From the NCBI GenBank assembly GCA_964511185.1, contig CAZEDU010000029.1, forward strand, positions 1 through 46,639: a stretch of 46,639 bases of DNA, written 5' to 3'. Below are positions 1 to 8,696 of this stretch, piece by piece. Position 1 is the first letter of the stretch. Every line of letters begins with the position of its first letter. The notes beneath the pieces are model-generated. The model was not told the DNA's origin. It did no database searches and worked only from the letters and a program-made list of their open reading frames with translations. A program made the position numbers and the translations under genes. The DNA comes from CAZEDU01 sp964511185 (lineage in GTDB: Bacteria > Myxococcota > Myxococcia > Myxococcales > Myxococcaceae).

Positions 1-1383
1 AAACGCGCCGTTCGCGTCGTAGCGCTCGAAGCCGAAACCGATGGGATCCATCAACCGGTGACAGCCCGAGCACGCCGCGTCGGTCGAGTGTTGCTGATAG
101 CGCTCGCGCGTGGTGGCGTTCGGGTTCGAAGGGTCGAGCTCGGTGACCACGTCGTTGGGCGGCGGCAACAGCTCCTGACACAGAAGCTGCTCGCGCACGA
201 ACTTGCCGCGGTGCACCGGCGAGGTGCGATCGGGCTTGCCCATCATCGCCAGAAAGCCAAGCTGCGTGAGGAGGCCCGAGCGCTGAGACGGGTCGAGCTG
301 AACCTTGACGAAGCTCGCGTCGGTGGGACCGGTCACCTTGTACAGATCCGCGAGCGCCTTGTTCGCGTAGGTGTAGTTGGCGGTGAAGAGGGCCTTCGCG
401 TTGCCTTCGTTCCAGAAGACGTTGTCCGCGAAGAGCTCGATCTCGTGGCGCATCGCCGGACGCAGCGTCTCGAACTGCGGGAACAGCCCCGGGTCCTTCG
501 AGGCGATCTCAAGCTCGTGGAGCTTGAGCCACTGGTGGTGGAAGCTCGACACCACCTTGCGCACCCGGTCGGGCGAGGCGGTCGTCATGCGCCGCGCCTG
601 CGCGAGGATCTCCTCACGCGTCGACAGCTGCCCGGCGGCCGCGGCAGCGAAGAGCGCGTCGTCCGGCATCGAGCCCCAGAGCAAATACGAAAGCCGGGAG
701 GCGGTCTCGTACGCAGAGAGCGCGAGCGTGCTGCCTTCGATGGGTCGATCGCCGAACTCGACGCGGTACAGGTGGTGCGGCGACTGCAGCATCGCGGCGA
801 TGACGAGCCGAATGCCGGTGTTGAAGTCGTGCTGGGTGCGCCCCCAGATGGCCACGTTGGTGAACTTGGTCACCTCTTCCGCCGCGAGCGGCCGGCGAAA
901 GGCCTTGAGGCCGAACGTCTCGACGAACTGGCGGGCGCAGCCGTCGGGGTTGGCGCCCGGGGTGCAGGGCACGAGCGCGCTCAAGCTCGCCGTGTTCGAG
1001 ACCGTCTCGGCGACCTTGAAGTACTTGTCGATGAGGTCGATGTTGGGGCTCAGCGCGAGCGCGTTGTTGTTGAACCCGAGCGCCTCTTCCTCGGGCGGGA
1101 ACTGCGCCATGTCGGGCGTGACGCCGGTCAGGTCCTTCACGGTGTTCGCGTACTCGAAGCGGGTCAGCCGCCGAATCGGCGAGATGCCCGGGTCGATCGG
1201 CTTGCCGGCGCACGCATCAACGACCTGCTCGCTGTCGGGAATGCCATCGCCGTCGGCGTCGACGTCGGGGCCGAGGACCGAAGCGCTGTCCGCTGGCCCG
1301 GTGGGCGACAGGTTCACACTCGACTGCCCGAAGCACGCGAGCTGGACCGAAGCCACGAGCAGAGGAAGCGCGAGCGAACGCAT
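1..1383 (-). CDS. DUF1592-family haem-binding lipoprotein, 3' end off the window
   Basis: The reverse frame is open from ATG at 1383 to the left edge, giving 461 codons without a stop. Residues 1-16 form an export signal ending at a Cys after QLA, suggesting a lipoprotein. RRLTRFEYANTVKDLTG near residue 75 is typical of the DUF1587 segment. DUF1595 and DUF1592 segments follow, including FRRPLAAEEV and the AAMLQSPHHLYR region. A DUF1588-like segment carries a c-type haem motif, CSGCH at about 438-442, followed by RLMDPIGFGFE. These proteins are frequent in Planctomycetes and Myxococcota, often beside DUF1552 proteins, which may lie off the left edge. Biochemical function is unknown; the haem motif and the dihaem dehydrogenase next door suggest periplasmic redox work. 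The N gap at 1389-1398 is just upstream of the start, so the ribosome site is partly hidden. Confidence 0.88.
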   Translation of the reverse strand, partial: MRSLALPLLVASVQLACFGQSSVNLSPTGPADSASVLGPDVDADGDGIPDSEQVVDACAGKPIDPGISPIRRLTRFEYANTVKDLTGVTPDMAQFPPEEEALGFNNNALALSPNIDLIDKYFKVAETVSNTASLSALVPCTPGANPDGCARQFVETFGLKAFRRPLAAEEVTKFTNVAIWGRTQHDFNTGIRLVIAAMLQSPHHLYRVEFGDRPIEGSTLALSAYETASRLSYLLWGSMPDDALFAAAAAGQLSTREEILAQARRMTTASPDRVRKVVSSFHHQWLKLHELEIASKDPGLFPQFETLRPAMRHEIELFADNVFWNEGNAKALFTANYTYANKALADLYKVTGPTDASFVKVQLDPSQRSGLLTQLGFLAMMGKPDRTSPVHRGKFVREQLLCQELLPPPNDVVTELDPSNPNATTRERYQQHSTDAACSGCHRLMDPIGFGFERYDANGAF

Positions 1384-1388
1384 GGTGA

Positions 1389-1398
1389 NNNNNNNNNN
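1389..1398. other. Assembly gap (10 N)
   Basis: Ten undetermined bases lie immediately upstream of the DUF1592-family start codon. The round number suggests a scaffolding placeholder rather than a measured length. Confidence 0.95.
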
Positions 1399-1529
1399 CA
1401 GCAATTTCGGGGCCTAGAGAGACGGACCAACCGACTGAAAGCACTTGAGGGGAGGGGCTGTACCCCTGTGCACTGGAGTCATCACCGGAGCGCCGCCGCT
1501 CCATTCGCCGTTCCCACGCCGCCGGCTTT

Positions 1530-2303
1530 TCAGTTGCTCGCGTTCGACCGTCCCGACACCGCGGCGCTGGCGAGGTCCCGCTGCAGAATCGCGGCCCGCG
1601 CTGCGTCTCGGCTCGACTGCGTGGTGACGCCGGGCAGCGCCGCCACGTCGAGCGCGCCCGCCTCGAACCGGTACGTGTGGAACGAGCCGCCCGGGCACGG
1701 CCCGCGGTAGCCGTAGATGGTGTTGCCGTAGCTGCGCACCTGCTTCGCGCCGGCAGGCACCGACGGCTGCGGCGCCTTCTGCACGTTGCCGGGCAGGCCG
1801 CGCGCGCTCGCGGGAATGTCGTAGATGACCCAGTGGATGAGGCTGTTGGAGAGGTCGGTGAACACCACCGCGTAGCTCTGCGTCCCCGGCGGGCCTTCGG
1901 TCCACGACAAGGCGGGCGACTGATCCGCGCCGGCGCAGGTGTGCACCGATGGAATGGTGCCGCCTTCGGCGAAGGCGCTGCTGGTGAGCGTGAACGGACC
2001 GGAGGGCTGCCCGGCGTCGGGTGGCGTGGGCACTGGGTCTGGCTCGGACGCGTCCGGCCGCTCTTCGCGGACGGGCCCCGCATCGGGCTCTCCGGCGTCC
2101 GGGGCGGGCCCTTCCTCCTCCGGGGGTGGAATGAGCGGCGTCAACGGCTCGACGCCGGCGTCGAACGGGCCACCGAACGGGCCCGGAGCGAGGTTGTCCT
2201 GACCGGGGTCGTCGACGAGCGCGTTGGTCGCCACGCCGACCTCGCACGCCGCGAGCAGCGCGCCCACCGCCGCCGCGCTCCAGCCCAACCGTCGCAAGCT
2301 CAC
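1530..2303 (-). CDS. PEBP / Raf-kinase-inhibitor-like (YbhB/YbcL) lipoprotein
   Basis: A 257-residue protein starting at GTG 2303. That codon overlaps the stop of the upstream dehydrogenase gene (GTGA), so the two are translationally coupled. Residues 1-20 are a lipoprotein signal with a canonical LAAC lipobox (Cys20). A Pro/Asp/Glu-rich linker with repeated DAG and PDA follows to about residue 100, a composition common in Myxococcota lipoproteins. The rest is a phosphatidylethanolamine-binding-protein domain: TLTSSAFAEGGTIPSVHTC, SPALSW, SYAVVFTD and the HWVIYDIP ligand-pocket strand. YbhB/YbcL relatives bind small anionic ligands, but their physiological role is poorly known. Here the domain would sit on the membrane surface, probably working with the dehydrogenase. 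Confidence 0.9.
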   Translation of the reverse strand: MSLRRLGWSAAAVGALLAACEVGVATNALVDDPGQDNLAPGPFGGPFDAGVEPLTPLIPPPEEEGPAPDAGEPDAGPVREERPDASEPDPVPTPPDAGQPSGPFTLTSSAFAEGGTIPSVHTCAGADQSPALSWTEGPPGTQSYAVVFTDLSNSLIHWVIYDIPASARGLPGNVQKAPQPSVPAGAKQVRSYGNTIYGYRGPCPGGSFHTYRFEAGALDVAALPGVTTQSSRDAARAAILQRDLASAAVSGRSNASN

Positions 2304-4609
2304 GGGCACCCCGTCATCGAGCGGATCCAGTCGTCGACCACCTTGGTGCCGAGCGGGTCGACGACGGACGAGCCGATCTTCGGCATTCGATTCGCGTCGA
2401 GCGCGTGCATGCGCACCGACAGGAGCGAGCGCTCCGGCGCGCCCGGCGCGAGGACGCGCGCGTTGGTCACGCCCAGCGTCCCGTTCTGCGGGTTCACGTT
2501 GCAGATGCCCATCTGCGCCAGCGACACGCTGTGCCTCAAGTCCGACGGGCCCTGCCCGGGCCCTTGCGGCCGGTGGCAATGCGAGCAGTTCGAGTGCAGG
2601 TACGCGCGCGCCTTGGCGTCGACCGGGTCGGCGCCGTCGGTCGGCGCGAAGCGCGGCAGCTGGCCCGCCGGCGTGGTGATCGCGGTCTGCAAGAAGCCCA
2701 GCCCGGACAGCGTCTCAAGCTGGTGGCGCGTGCGCCCGGTGACCGGGTAGGTCGTCTCCCGGTTGAGCTGCGCGGTCTCGAGGCCGAGCGACCGGCCCGC
2801 AGCCGCGGTGTGGCAGGCCAGGCACTCAGCGCGGCTGGGGAACTTCCACTCCTGCGCGCCGACCTGCACCGACTTGCCGGCCGGCAGCAGCGTGGCGTCG
2901 GTCTGCGCGCTGTTCCACTCGTACGAGTAGCCGCCCCAGTTGCCGTCGGAGTGGCGCATGAACAGCCGCGTCTCGACCCGCTTCCCGCTCAGCCAGAAGG
3001 TCTTCACCAGCACGCTGCCGTTCGGGAAATCCCAGTCGCCGTCGGCGTTGATGCGGATGGTGGTGCCGTCGGGGATGGCCAGGTAGCGCTCCTTCGCCGC
3101 GCCGTCGGACCACAGCGGCGCGTTGATGTCGTAGGGCACCAACGCCGGCAGCGGCTTGCGCGGGTCACTGGGGTCGAAGCAGCCGGTCTGCGACAGCTTC
3201 TGCGGGAAGTTGTTGGGCGGCGGCGTCCCCTGCGGCACCAGCTTGCGGATCTTCCCGCCCGAGAAGTCGGTCAGGTAGAGCTCGCCGGCTTGATCCTCGC
3301 CGAACGACGCGATGGCGAAGTTGGTGTCCATCAGCTGCTGCGGCGCCGCCTGGCCGGTCACGTCGTTGTACGTGACGGCCCAGATGCGGCCGCTGCCGTA
3401 ATCGCCGTAGACGAAGCGGCCCACCAGCGACGGAATCGCGCTGCCGCGGTACACGAAGCCGCCGGTGATGGAGATGCCGTCCCCGCGGCCGTATTGGACG
3501 ATCGGGTCGATGACGCCGGCGTTGCTGCAGCTCGAGGCGTTGTAGCAGCGGGTCCCTTCCTTGCGGTTCCAGCCGTAGTTGCCGCCGAGCTGAATCTTGT
3601 CGACCTCCTCCAGCGCGCCCTGGCCGACGTCGCCCAGCCACAGCTCACCGGTGGCGCGGTCGAAGCTCCAGCGCCACGGGTTGCGCAGGCCCCACGCGTA
3701 GATCTCGGGGCGGCCCCCGCCGCTGCGGAACGGGTTGGTGGGCGGGATGGCGTACGGCGTGGTGCCGTTGGTCTCGTTCACGTCGATGCGCAGCATCTTG
3801 CCGAGCACCGTGTTCAGGTTCTGCGCGTTGCCCTGCGGATCTCCACCCGAGCCGCCGTCGCCGAAGCCGATGTACAGGTACCCGTCGGGGCCGAACGCGA
3901 TGTGGCCGCCGTTGTGGTTCGAGTACGGCTGGTTGACGGTGAGCAGGATCTCGCGCGTCGAGGGGTTCAGCGTCTGGCCATTGTCGGTGCTTCGGTAGCG
4001 CGCGATGACCGAGCGCAGGCCGGTGGGGCTCGAGCTGTCGGTGTACGAGAGGAAGACCTCGCGGTTGGTGGCGAAGCTCGGGTGGAACGCCATGCCGAGC
4101 AGGCCCGCCTCCTGGCTCTGCGAGTTGATCGACGTGGTCAGGTTGATGAAGTCGCCCGCGGTGGAGACGTTGTTGTTGTTCGCGAACACGCGCACCCGCC
4201 CGCGCCGCTCGAGCACGAAGAAGCGCGAGTTGTCGCCGGGCGCCTGCAGGAGGCCGAGCGGCTCGTTGAAGGTCAGGTTGTTGAAGACGGTCTGCGCGGT
4301 GACGCCGGTGTTCTCGACCGGCCGCGGCGGCGCGATGCAGCTGGTGTTCACCGGGCGGCTGTCGAGGCCGAGCGAGCCGCCGTCGTCGGGCGGCAGGCTG
4401 GCGTCGGCCGGATCGGACCGCGTCTCGCCCGCATCCTCACCGCCTGGGCCCGGCGGGGACGGCGGGTCCGGGTTGGGCAGCGCGACGCTCGCGTCGGTCA
4501 CCTTGTCGCGGACGTCGGGGTCGGCGAACACGCCCGCCGGATCGCTGACGAGGCCGGTGCAAGCGCCCGCCAGCAGGACCGCGACGAGGTAGCGAAAGCG
4601 CTTGAGCAT
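2300..4609 (-). CDS. PQQ-type sugar dehydrogenase (GSDH propeller) fused to a dihaem c-type domain
   Basis: A 769-residue lipoprotein-like protein. I chose ATG 4609 because MLKRFRYLVAVLLAGAC is a good export signal; the open frame runs 41 codons further upstream without a convincing signal. After an Asp/Pro-rich linker, residues of about 90-460 form a glucose/sorbosone dehydrogenase six-bladed propeller (GDNSRFFVLERRGRVRVF, HNGGHIAFGPDGYLYIGFGDGG, WGLRNPWRWSFD, GDVGQG, GGNYGWN). Residues of about 480-769 resemble the SO2930-type dihaem cytochrome family (PLWSDGAAKERYLAIPDG, VLVKTF, VETRLFMRH). This part has two haem motifs, CLACH near 595 and CSHCH near 673. Inference: a periplasmic polyol or sugar oxidation passes electrons directly to the attached haems. 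It is followed by the PEBP lipoprotein through a GTGA overlap. Confidence 0.9.
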   Translation of the reverse strand: MLKRFRYLVAVLLAGACTGLVSDPAGVFADPDVRDKVTDASVALPNPDPPSPPGPGGEDAGETRSDPADASLPPDDGGSLGLDSRPVNTSCIAPPRPVENTGVTAQTVFNNLTFNEPLGLLQAPGDNSRFFVLERRGRVRVFANNNNVSTAGDFINLTTSINSQSQEAGLLGMAFHPSFATNREVFLSYTDSSSPTGLRSVIARYRSTDNGQTLNPSTREILLTVNQPYSNHNGGHIAFGPDGYLYIGFGDGGSGGDPQGNAQNLNTVLGKMLRIDVNETNGTTPYAIPPTNPFRSGGGRPEIYAWGLRNPWRWSFDRATGELWLGDVGQGALEEVDKIQLGGNYGWNRKEGTRCYNASSCSNAGVIDPIVQYGRGDGISITGGFVYRGSAIPSLVGRFVYGDYGSGRIWAVTYNDVTGQAAPQQLMDTNFAIASFGEDQAGELYLTDFSGGKIRKLVPQGTPPPNNFPQKLSQTGCFDPSDPRKPLPALVPYDINAPLWSDGAAKERYLAIPDGTTIRINADGDWDFPNGSVLVKTFWLSGKRVETRLFMRHSDGNWGGYSYEWNSAQTDATLLPAGKSVQVGAQEWKFPSRAECLACHTAAAGRSLGLETAQLNRETTYPVTGRTRHQLETLSGLGFLQTAITTPAGQLPRFAPTDGADPVDAKARAYLHSNCSHCHRPQGPGQGPSDLRHSVSLAQMGICNVNPQNGTLGVTNARVLAPGAPERSLLSVRMHALDANRMPKIGSSVVDPLGTKVVDDWIRSMTGCP

Positions 4610-4625
4610 GGGTGCGGCGAGCCAA

Positions 4626-4641
4626 CGCAAGCGACGTGCCG
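4626..4641 (-). promoter_or_regulatory. Possible sigma54-type -24/-12 element before the dehydrogenase gene
   Basis: On the minus strand the sequence is CGGCACGTCGCTTGCG. It has GG and GC spaced by ten bases, with GGCACG and TTGC matching the sigma54 consensus core. Predicted initiation near 4615 would leave only about six bases before ATG 4609, which weakens the case. One chance match of this quality is expected in a window of this size. Confidence 0.25.
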
Positions 4642-4803
4642 GTTTTGGCGCCTCAAAAGACCAAGAGTCACCTGGCCTTAGCGGAGCATCTGCGGGCACG
4701 CGATGCGTGCGATCGACACATCCAGTATCCACCTGTTCAGAAACAGCGACACGCTGCGGCCAAGTGGCTGGCCTCGGGCGGGCCCGTTCCTAAATTGCCC
4801 CGC

Positions 4804-5793
4804 ATGACCATCGCGGTGTTGGTGAACGAGCGGGCACGGCGTGGCTCGAGCAACGTCGGAGCGCTGGCGCGCACCATGATGCCGGACGCGCGCATCGCGG
4901 TGACGCGCTCGCTCGACGACGCCCGCCGGTGGATCCGCGAAGAGCTCGCGGCCTCGCCCCCGTCGCTGCTGCTCGCGGGCGGAGGCGATGGCACCACCGT
5001 CGGGCTCTTGAACGAGTTCCGCAGCCTGGGCCTGTCGCCGCCCCCCATCGGGCTCTTGCCGCTCGGCACCGGCAACGCGTGGGCGAACGTCACGCGCGCG
5101 CCCAGCGTCGGCGACGCCATCGGCTGCATCGCCAACCTCGCGGGCAAAGCGCCGCCGCTGCGCGAGTTCTCGCTGCTCGAGGTCGACGGCCGCGTCACGC
5201 ACTTCGTCGGCACCGGGTACGACGCCGAGCTGATCAGCGACTTTCACCAGCAGCTCGCGCGGGCGCCGCGGTGGCTTCGCGGGCTCCGCTCCGGCGTGTT
5301 CGGGTACCTGTGGGGCGCCGCCACCCTCACCTTGCCGCGGCACCTTCGCACCCGGCCCCCTCGCCTGCGCTTGCTGAACCTCGGCGGGGACGCCTTCACC
5401 GTCGACGCGGACGGACGAACGAAGCGGCTGCCCGTCGGCCCCATCTCGCGCGTGCTCTACGAGGGGCCGGCCACGGTGGCCGCCGCCTCGACCACCGCCG
5501 AGTGGGGCTTCGGCTTTCGGGCCTTCCCCTTCGCCGATCGCTTCACCGACCGCATCTCGGTGCGCATCTACGCCGGGTCGGCGCTGCAAGCCGTCCGGCA
5601 CGCCCGCGGGCTGTGGACCGGTCAGCACCCGATGCCAGGCATGTTCGACTTCTTCCTCACCCACGGCCGCATCGAGCTCGATCGCGAAGCGCCGTTCGAG
5701 GTGGGCGGCGACCTCGCGGCCCCGCGGCGCGCGTTCGAGTTCAAGCTGGTCTCCGAGCGCATCTGGCTCGTCGACTGGTCGCGGCTGATCTGA
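4804..5793 (+). CDS. Diacylglycerol/lipid kinase family protein (DagK/YegS-like)
   Basis: A 329-residue protein. ATG 4804 places MTIAVLVNERARRG at the N terminus, the usual first strand of this family. The nucleotide-binding signature GGGDGT is at 59-64 and PLGTGN at 86-91, both diagnostic of the diacylglycerol kinase catalytic domain. The C-terminal half is the lipid-binding beta-sandwich typical of YegS/DgkB relatives. It should phosphorylate a membrane lipid such as diacylglycerol or a sphingoid-type lipid on the cytoplasmic face; the substrate cannot be read from sequence. It runs divergently from the sugar dehydrogenase gene and converges on the DUF4272 gene with two bases between the stops. 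Confidence 0.88.
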   Translation: MTIAVLVNERARRGSSNVGALARTMMPDARIAVTRSLDDARRWIREELAASPPSLLLAGGGDGTTVGLLNEFRSLGLSPPPIGLLPLGTGNAWANVTRAPSVGDAIGCIANLAGKAPPLREFSLLEVDGRVTHFVGTGYDAELISDFHQQLARAPRWLRGLRSGVFGYLWGAATLTLPRHLRTRPPRLRLLNLGGDAFTVDADGRTKRLPVGPISRVLYEGPATVAAASTTAEWGFGFRAFPFADRFTDRISVRIYAGSALQAVRHARGLWTGQHPMPGMFDFFLTHGRIELDREAPFEVGGDLAAPRRAFEFKLVSERIWLVDWSRLI

Positions 5794-5795
5794 AG

Positions 5796-6350
5796 TCAGT
5801 CCAGCGCGTCGGCCATCGACTCCATCTTCCCCAACAGCCACGACAGCGCCGCGTCCCGGCCGATCGCGGCGTGCGCGAGCGCGCGGGGCTTCTCGCCCGC
5901 CAACGCCTGCCACGCCGCCTCGAGCGACTCGGTCGCGCGCAGCGCGGGCGACGCCAGCACCTCGCGCGCGAAGGCGGGGAAGTCCCGCAGCGCCTCCGCC
6001 AACACGCCCGCGGACGCTCCCAGCTCGGCCAGCGCCTCGGTTCGGCCGAGCGCCCAGCTCAGCGTCTCGAACGCCTCGGCCCAAGACCGCGCCCGCGCCT
6101 CGTCGTCCGCGCCGAGCGCCCCGGTGATCAAGGCCCGCTCCTCGAACGGCAGCAGGTCGTTGGACAGCCCGAGCGCGTAGACCGCTTGCGCCACGCCCGT
6201 CTCGAGCAGCTGCGCCTGACTCAACGCCAAGCCGGAGAGGACCCGGGCTTCGTACAGCCCGATGCACAGGAGCCGTCGAGCGGCGGCGGCGGCCGAGGGC
6301 GCCGGATACGGGCCAAGTGTCACGGCGCCGCCGTGTAGCACAAATCGCAC
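5796..6350 (-). CDS. DUF4272-like protein
   Basis: A cytoplasmic, Ala/Leu-rich helical protein of up to 184 residues. The pattern fits DUF4272: an N-terminal ARRLLCIGL segment, a central LPFEERALITG helix followed by WAEAFETLSWALG, and a C-terminal RDAALSWLLG where DUF4272 proteins carry an alnWL motif. No catalytic residues are known for this family. The start is uncertain: GTG 6350, GTG 6341 and GTG 6323 are all in frame and none has a good ribosome site. The conserved part begins near residue 18 of the longest form. It diverges from the OPT transporter gene with only 45 bases between, so the two promoters must be close or overlapping. Confidence 0.7.
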   Translation of the reverse strand: MRFVLHGGAVTLGPYPAPSAAAAARRLLCIGLYEARVLSGLALSQAQLLETGVAQAVYALGLSNDLLPFEERALITGALGADDEARARSWAEAFETLSWALGRTEALAELGASAGVLAEALRDFPAFAREVLASPALRATESLEAAWQALAGEKPRALAHAAIGRDAALSWLLGKMESMADALD

Positions 6351-6395
6351 TGACCGCTTTCAGACACCCGGGCCCTACCGATATGACGCGCCGCC

Positions 6396-8383
6396 ATGGC
6401 CCTTCAACAGCTGACGAAAGAGCAGATCGAGACCTGGACCCGCGACCAGAAAGATCGCTGGTGGCTCGACAACGTCTTCCGCGGCAACATGCCGCAGCTC
6501 ACCGTCCGCTCCGCCGCGACCGGCTTCATCCTGGGCGGCTTGCTCTCGGCGACGAACCTGTACGTCGGCGCGAAGACCGGGTGGACGCTCGGCGTCGGGT
6601 TGACCTCGGTCATCCTCGCGTTCTCGATGTTCAAGATCCTCTCGCGCCTGGGCGTGAAGGACATGACCATCCTCGAGAACAACGCGATGCAGTCGATCGC
6701 CACGGCCGCCGGCTACATGACCGGCCCGCTCATCTCCGGCCTCGCCGCGTACATGTGGATCGAGAACAAGCCGATGGCGTGGCACGAGATGATGTTCTTC
6801 AACGTCGCGCTCTCGGTCCTGGGCGTGCTCGTCGCGTTCCCGATGAAGCGGCGCTTCATCAACGACGAGCAGCAGGCCTTCCCCGAAGGTCGCGCCTGCG
6901 GCGTGGTGCTCGACACGCTCTACTCCTCCAGCGCGTCGGTCGGCCTGTTCAAGGCGAAGGCGCTGGGGATTTCGGCCGCCATCGCCGGCCTGCTGAGCTT
7001 CGTGATGGGCGAGGCGTACATGACGCTGCTCCAGGTCAAGCTCCTGGGGCTCAAGAAGGCCTGGCACCTGCCGCACAGCCTCGACGGCTGGTACTACTGG
7101 ATGGTCGAGAAGGGCTGGGTGCCCCTGCCCCGCCTGGCGAACGTCGACATCCGGCAGCTCGGCATCGGCGTCGGCCTCGACCTGGCGATGTTCGGCGCCG
7201 GGGGCCTGATGGGCATGCGCGCCGCCGGCAGCATGCTGCTCGGCATGTTCATCAACTTCTTCGTCGTCGTGCCCCTGATGATCTCCGCGGGCGAGATCCT
7301 CCCCCGCTCCGGCTCGGTCGCCGAGGGCACCGCGGTGTTCGGCCGCGCGCACATCCTGAACACCTGGGCGCTCTGGTGGGGCATCGCCATCATGGTGGTG
7401 GCCTCCCTGGTCTCGCTCTTCGCCAAGCCCAAGGTGTTCGTCGAGGCCTTCAGCGGCCTCTTCCGCAAGACGCAGAAGACCACCCATGACGTGCTGGCGC
7501 ACATCGAGCTGCCGCTGTGGATCTCCTGGGTCGGCATTCCCATCGTCGGCGCCATCTCGGTGTGGATGGCGCACGCCTGGTTCGGCGTGCCCTGGCTGTT
7601 CGGCGCGCTCGCGATTCCGCTCGTCGTCATTCTGACCCTCATCGCCGCCAGCAGCACCGGCCTCACCGGCATCACCCCGACCGGCTCGCTCTCGAAGATC
7701 CCGCAGTTCCTCTTTGGCGCGCTCGACCCCAAGCACCCGCCCACCAACCTGATGACCGGCGTGATGTGCGTCGAGGTCNNNNNNNNNNCAACCTCCTGAT
7801 GGACATCACGCCGGGCTACATGCTCGGCGCCAAGCCGCGGCAGCAGGCGGTCGGCCACGTCATCGGCATCATCGCCGGCGCGCTCTTCTCGACCCCGCTC
7901 TTCTACGTGCTGTTCCTGAGCAGCTACCAGCCGGGCTCGAACATGCAGACCGCGATGGCGCCCGACGGCGGCCAGTTCAGCTTCCCCTCCGCGGTGCAGT
8001 GGAAGGGCGTGTCCGATCTGGTCACGTCGATCTTCGGCACCGGCAGCGGCACGCTGCTCACCACGTCGATCATCACCTCGATGATCATCGCCGCCATCGT
8101 CGGCGTCGTGTTCGAGGTCGCGCGCATCGTCTCGAAGAACAAGTTCCCCGTGAGCCCGCTCGCCATCGGCCTGGGCGTCGTCATTCCGCCCGACTCGACC
8201 ATCGCCATGTTCGCCGGCGCCGCGTTCTTCGCCTGGATGTCACGGCGCTACCGCGACAAGAAGGAGTCGCCGGGCCACCACCTGTGGGTCGAGTCGCAGG
8301 AGCCCATCTGCGCAGGGCTCATCGCCGGCGCCGCGCTGATCGGCATCGGAGACGTGCTGGTGAAGGTCTTCGTGCTCGGCTGA
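6396..8383 (+). CDS. OPT-family oligopeptide/metal-chelate transporter (interrupted by assembly gap)
   Basis: The first part reads from ATG 6396 in one frame to the gap at 7779-7788. The second part reads in another frame to the stop at 8383. The shift is explained by the placeholder gap: the true missing length should leave remainder 2 on division by 3. OPT hallmarks include NLYVGAKTGW near the N terminus, FPEGRACGVVL, and after the gap NLLMDITPGYMLGAKPRQQ and PDSTIAMFAGA. About 14-16 membrane helices are apparent, as expected for a roughly 660-residue member. Bacterial OPT proteins import oligopeptides or metal complexes by proton coupling; the substrate is not evident. It stands alone, divergent from the DUF4272 gene. 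Confidence 0.92.
7779..7788. other. Assembly gap (10 N) inside the OPT gene
   Basis: Ten N interrupt the coding sequence between VMCVEV and NLLMDITPGY. Family alignment suggests that only a few residues are missing. The apparent frame change across it is an artefact of the placeholder length. Confidence 0.95.
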
Positions 8384-8696
8384 GGCTGCCGAGCGAAGCA
8401 CACCGAGGGCGGCTCATAAGGGGGAAATGGCTGGGTGGACGTTTCGTCCGCGCTTCGATGGCCCGTGCTGTGCCAAGACGCGAGCGCTTCACGGCCCGCC
8501 GTGCCGCGCTCGCGGTCTGTGGGGTAACTTGTCCCCCTCGGGCGGGGATAGGTTACCCCACTCATGAACGCGACAATTCCCCGGCTCGAAGCACGGCACT
8601 GCTGGTGGTCGCTCGCTCGAGCGAGCGGCAAACCAGACCCCTTTCCCTCCAAGCCCCAAGCTGTGCGCCCGTCGGCCGGCACGGCTCCACTTCGAA
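8384..8696. other. Intergenic stretch between convergent genes
   Basis: This 313-bp stretch separates the stop of the OPT gene from the stop of the minus-strand ASH-repeat gene. I see no convincing coding sequence. Its only clear structure is the large hairpin at 8520-8560, which may end transcription from both sides. Confidence 0.6.
8520..8560. terminator. Long inverted repeat, possible bidirectional transcription end
   Basis: TGGGGTAACTTGTCCCC (8520-8536) pairs with GGGGATAGGTTACCCCA (8544-8560) across a seven-base loop. The two 17-base arms mismatch at two positions. It lies between two converging genes, where a shared terminator is expected. There is no T tract on either side, so it is not a classical intrinsic terminator; it could instead be a repetitive extragenic palindrome. 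Confidence 0.45.

Noticed and set aside
4610..4732. 41-codon N-terminal extension of the sugar dehydrogenase
   Set aside because: It would bury the lipoprotein signal, and no ribosome site supports ATG 4732.
6396..8383. Apparent frameshift in the OPT gene
   Set aside because: The change of frame falls exactly at a 10-N gap, so it reflects the placeholder length and not a mutation.
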